Source: Actinomycetales bacterium (GTDB taxonomy: Bacteria > Actinomycetota > Actinomycetes > Actinomycetales > Actinomycetaceae). From it: 6,001 nucleotides of DNA. The notes under the pieces were generated by a model. The model was not told the origin of the DNA and did no database searches. It was given only the letters and a program-made list of their open reading frames with translations. The stretch covers positions 1-6,001 of the forward strand of contig JAAZBW010000303.1 in NCBI GenBank assembly GCA_012513625.1, given 5' to 3'. Positions 5,543 to 6,001 of this stretch are shown here, piece after piece (the stretch's first letter is position 1; every line of letters begins with the position of its first letter). The position numbers were made by a program, and so were the translations under genes.

Positions 5543-6001
5543 GCGTCTCCTCCTCTTCGTCCCGGCCGGGCGGGCGCTCCTCGCTAGAGGCACCGCCGCA
5601 GTCGGAGACGGCCTCCCTGTCCTGACGATAGACGGCGTACATGCGCTGGAGGATGGTGATGAACGAGGCGACGGCGGCGTATCCGAGCCCCACGGTCAGG
5701 ACCCACGCCGGCAGGCCAAGCCCCACGAGGAGTGCGGCCAGCAGGGTGACGATGAGCCGGTCGGCCCGTTCTGCGATCCCCACGGAGGCAGTGAAGCCCA
5801 CGGCCTCGGCGCGCGCCCGGGCGTAGGAGACGATGAGTGCGAGAGGTACGAGCCCGAGCGCGAGCCCGAACGTCCACGCTCCCAGCTCTCCCGGGATCGA
5901 GAGGGCGTAAACGGCGAGTGCGGAGTAGATCGAGGCATCGCCGAAGCGGTCCATCGTGGAGTCAAGGAAGGCGCCCCAGCGGGAGGATCGTCCGAGCTCT
6001 C
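5532..6001 (-). CDS. pgsA: Phosphatidylinositol phosphate synthase PgsA, 5' end cut by window edge
   Basis: Only the last 155 residues are in the window. They start inside the CDP-alcohol phosphotransferase motif: the second half, G-x3-D-x3-D, is seen as GAFLDSTMD (visible residues 9-17, metal-binding and catalytic aspartates), while the DG-x2-AR half is off the edge. SYARARAE (58-65) and GIAERADR (74-81) are typical of actinobacterial enzymes that join CDP-diacylglycerol to inositol 1-phosphate. This assignment is favoured over PG or cardiolipin synthase by these blocks and by the adjoining patA and pimA. Four hydrophobic segments follow the motif region, then a soluble charged tail of about 30 residues rich in glutamate. 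Dephosphorylation of the product gives the phosphatidylinositol used by PimA. An internal ATG at 5954 lies in the middle of the catalytic motif and is not the start. The stop overlaps patA by 11 bases. Confidence 0.92.
   Translation of the reverse strand, partial: ELGRSSRWGAFLDSTMDRFGDASIYSALAVYALSIPGELGAWTFGLALGLVPLALIVSYARARAEAVGFTASVGIAERADRLIVTLLAALLVGLGLPAWVLTVGLGYAAVASFITILQRMYAVYRQDREAVSDCGGASSEERPPGRDEEEETRGV
5549..5554 (-). promoter_or_regulatory. Strong ribosome binding site that decides the patA start
   Basis: The minus strand reads AGGAGG, then six bases (AGACGC), then GTG at 5542. The perfect Shine-Dalgarno and spacing favour this GTG over the ATG at 5530. It lies inside the last codons of pgsA, within a run of GAG/GAA codons, so it doubles as coding sequence for the acidic pgsA tail. 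Confidence 0.8.

Overview
The window is one strand-coherent block of high-GC actinobacterial chromosome. All seven genes read on the minus strand, and both edges cut genes. The organism is inferred to be an actinobacterium: pgsA, patA and pimA (phosphatidylinositol mannoside, PIM, synthesis) occur consecutively, third positions are strongly G/C, and a Nudix gene and yebC follow, as near Rv2612c-Rv2603c of Mycobacterium tuberculosis. The gene set alone does not place it to genus; a non-mycobacterial group such as Micrococcales is a guess.

In transcription order (right to left) the first block is pgsA (partial, 5532-6001), patA (4424-5542), pimA (3255-4427) and a small membrane-anchored LemA-like protein (2680-3258). 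These four genes are joined by overlaps of 11, 4 and 4 bases, so they look like one translationally coupled operon. PgsA makes the phosphatidylinositol phosphate precursor, PimA adds the first mannose and PatA acylates that mannose. PatA carries an unusual acidic, glycine-rich C-terminal tail built of degenerate 7-residue repeats.

A 132-base gap (2548-2679) follows. It holds a well-spaced promoter that would start transcription on the A of the next start codon, giving a leaderless mRNA. The next unit is a PrsW-family membrane protease (1414-2547) and a Nudix hydrolase (848-1417), joined by a 4-base overlap.

After a 99-base gap containing a GC-rich hairpin and a possible -10 box comes yebC (1-748), complete except for its last few codons. 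The pdxS/pdxT genes that separate the PIM block from yebC in mycobacteria are absent here. I see no RNA gene, insertion sequence, phage gene or CRISPR array. The region is mostly a conserved core locus. Its less ordinary points are the PatA repeat tail, the LemA-like and PrsW genes embedded in the PIM locus, and the leaderless promoter.
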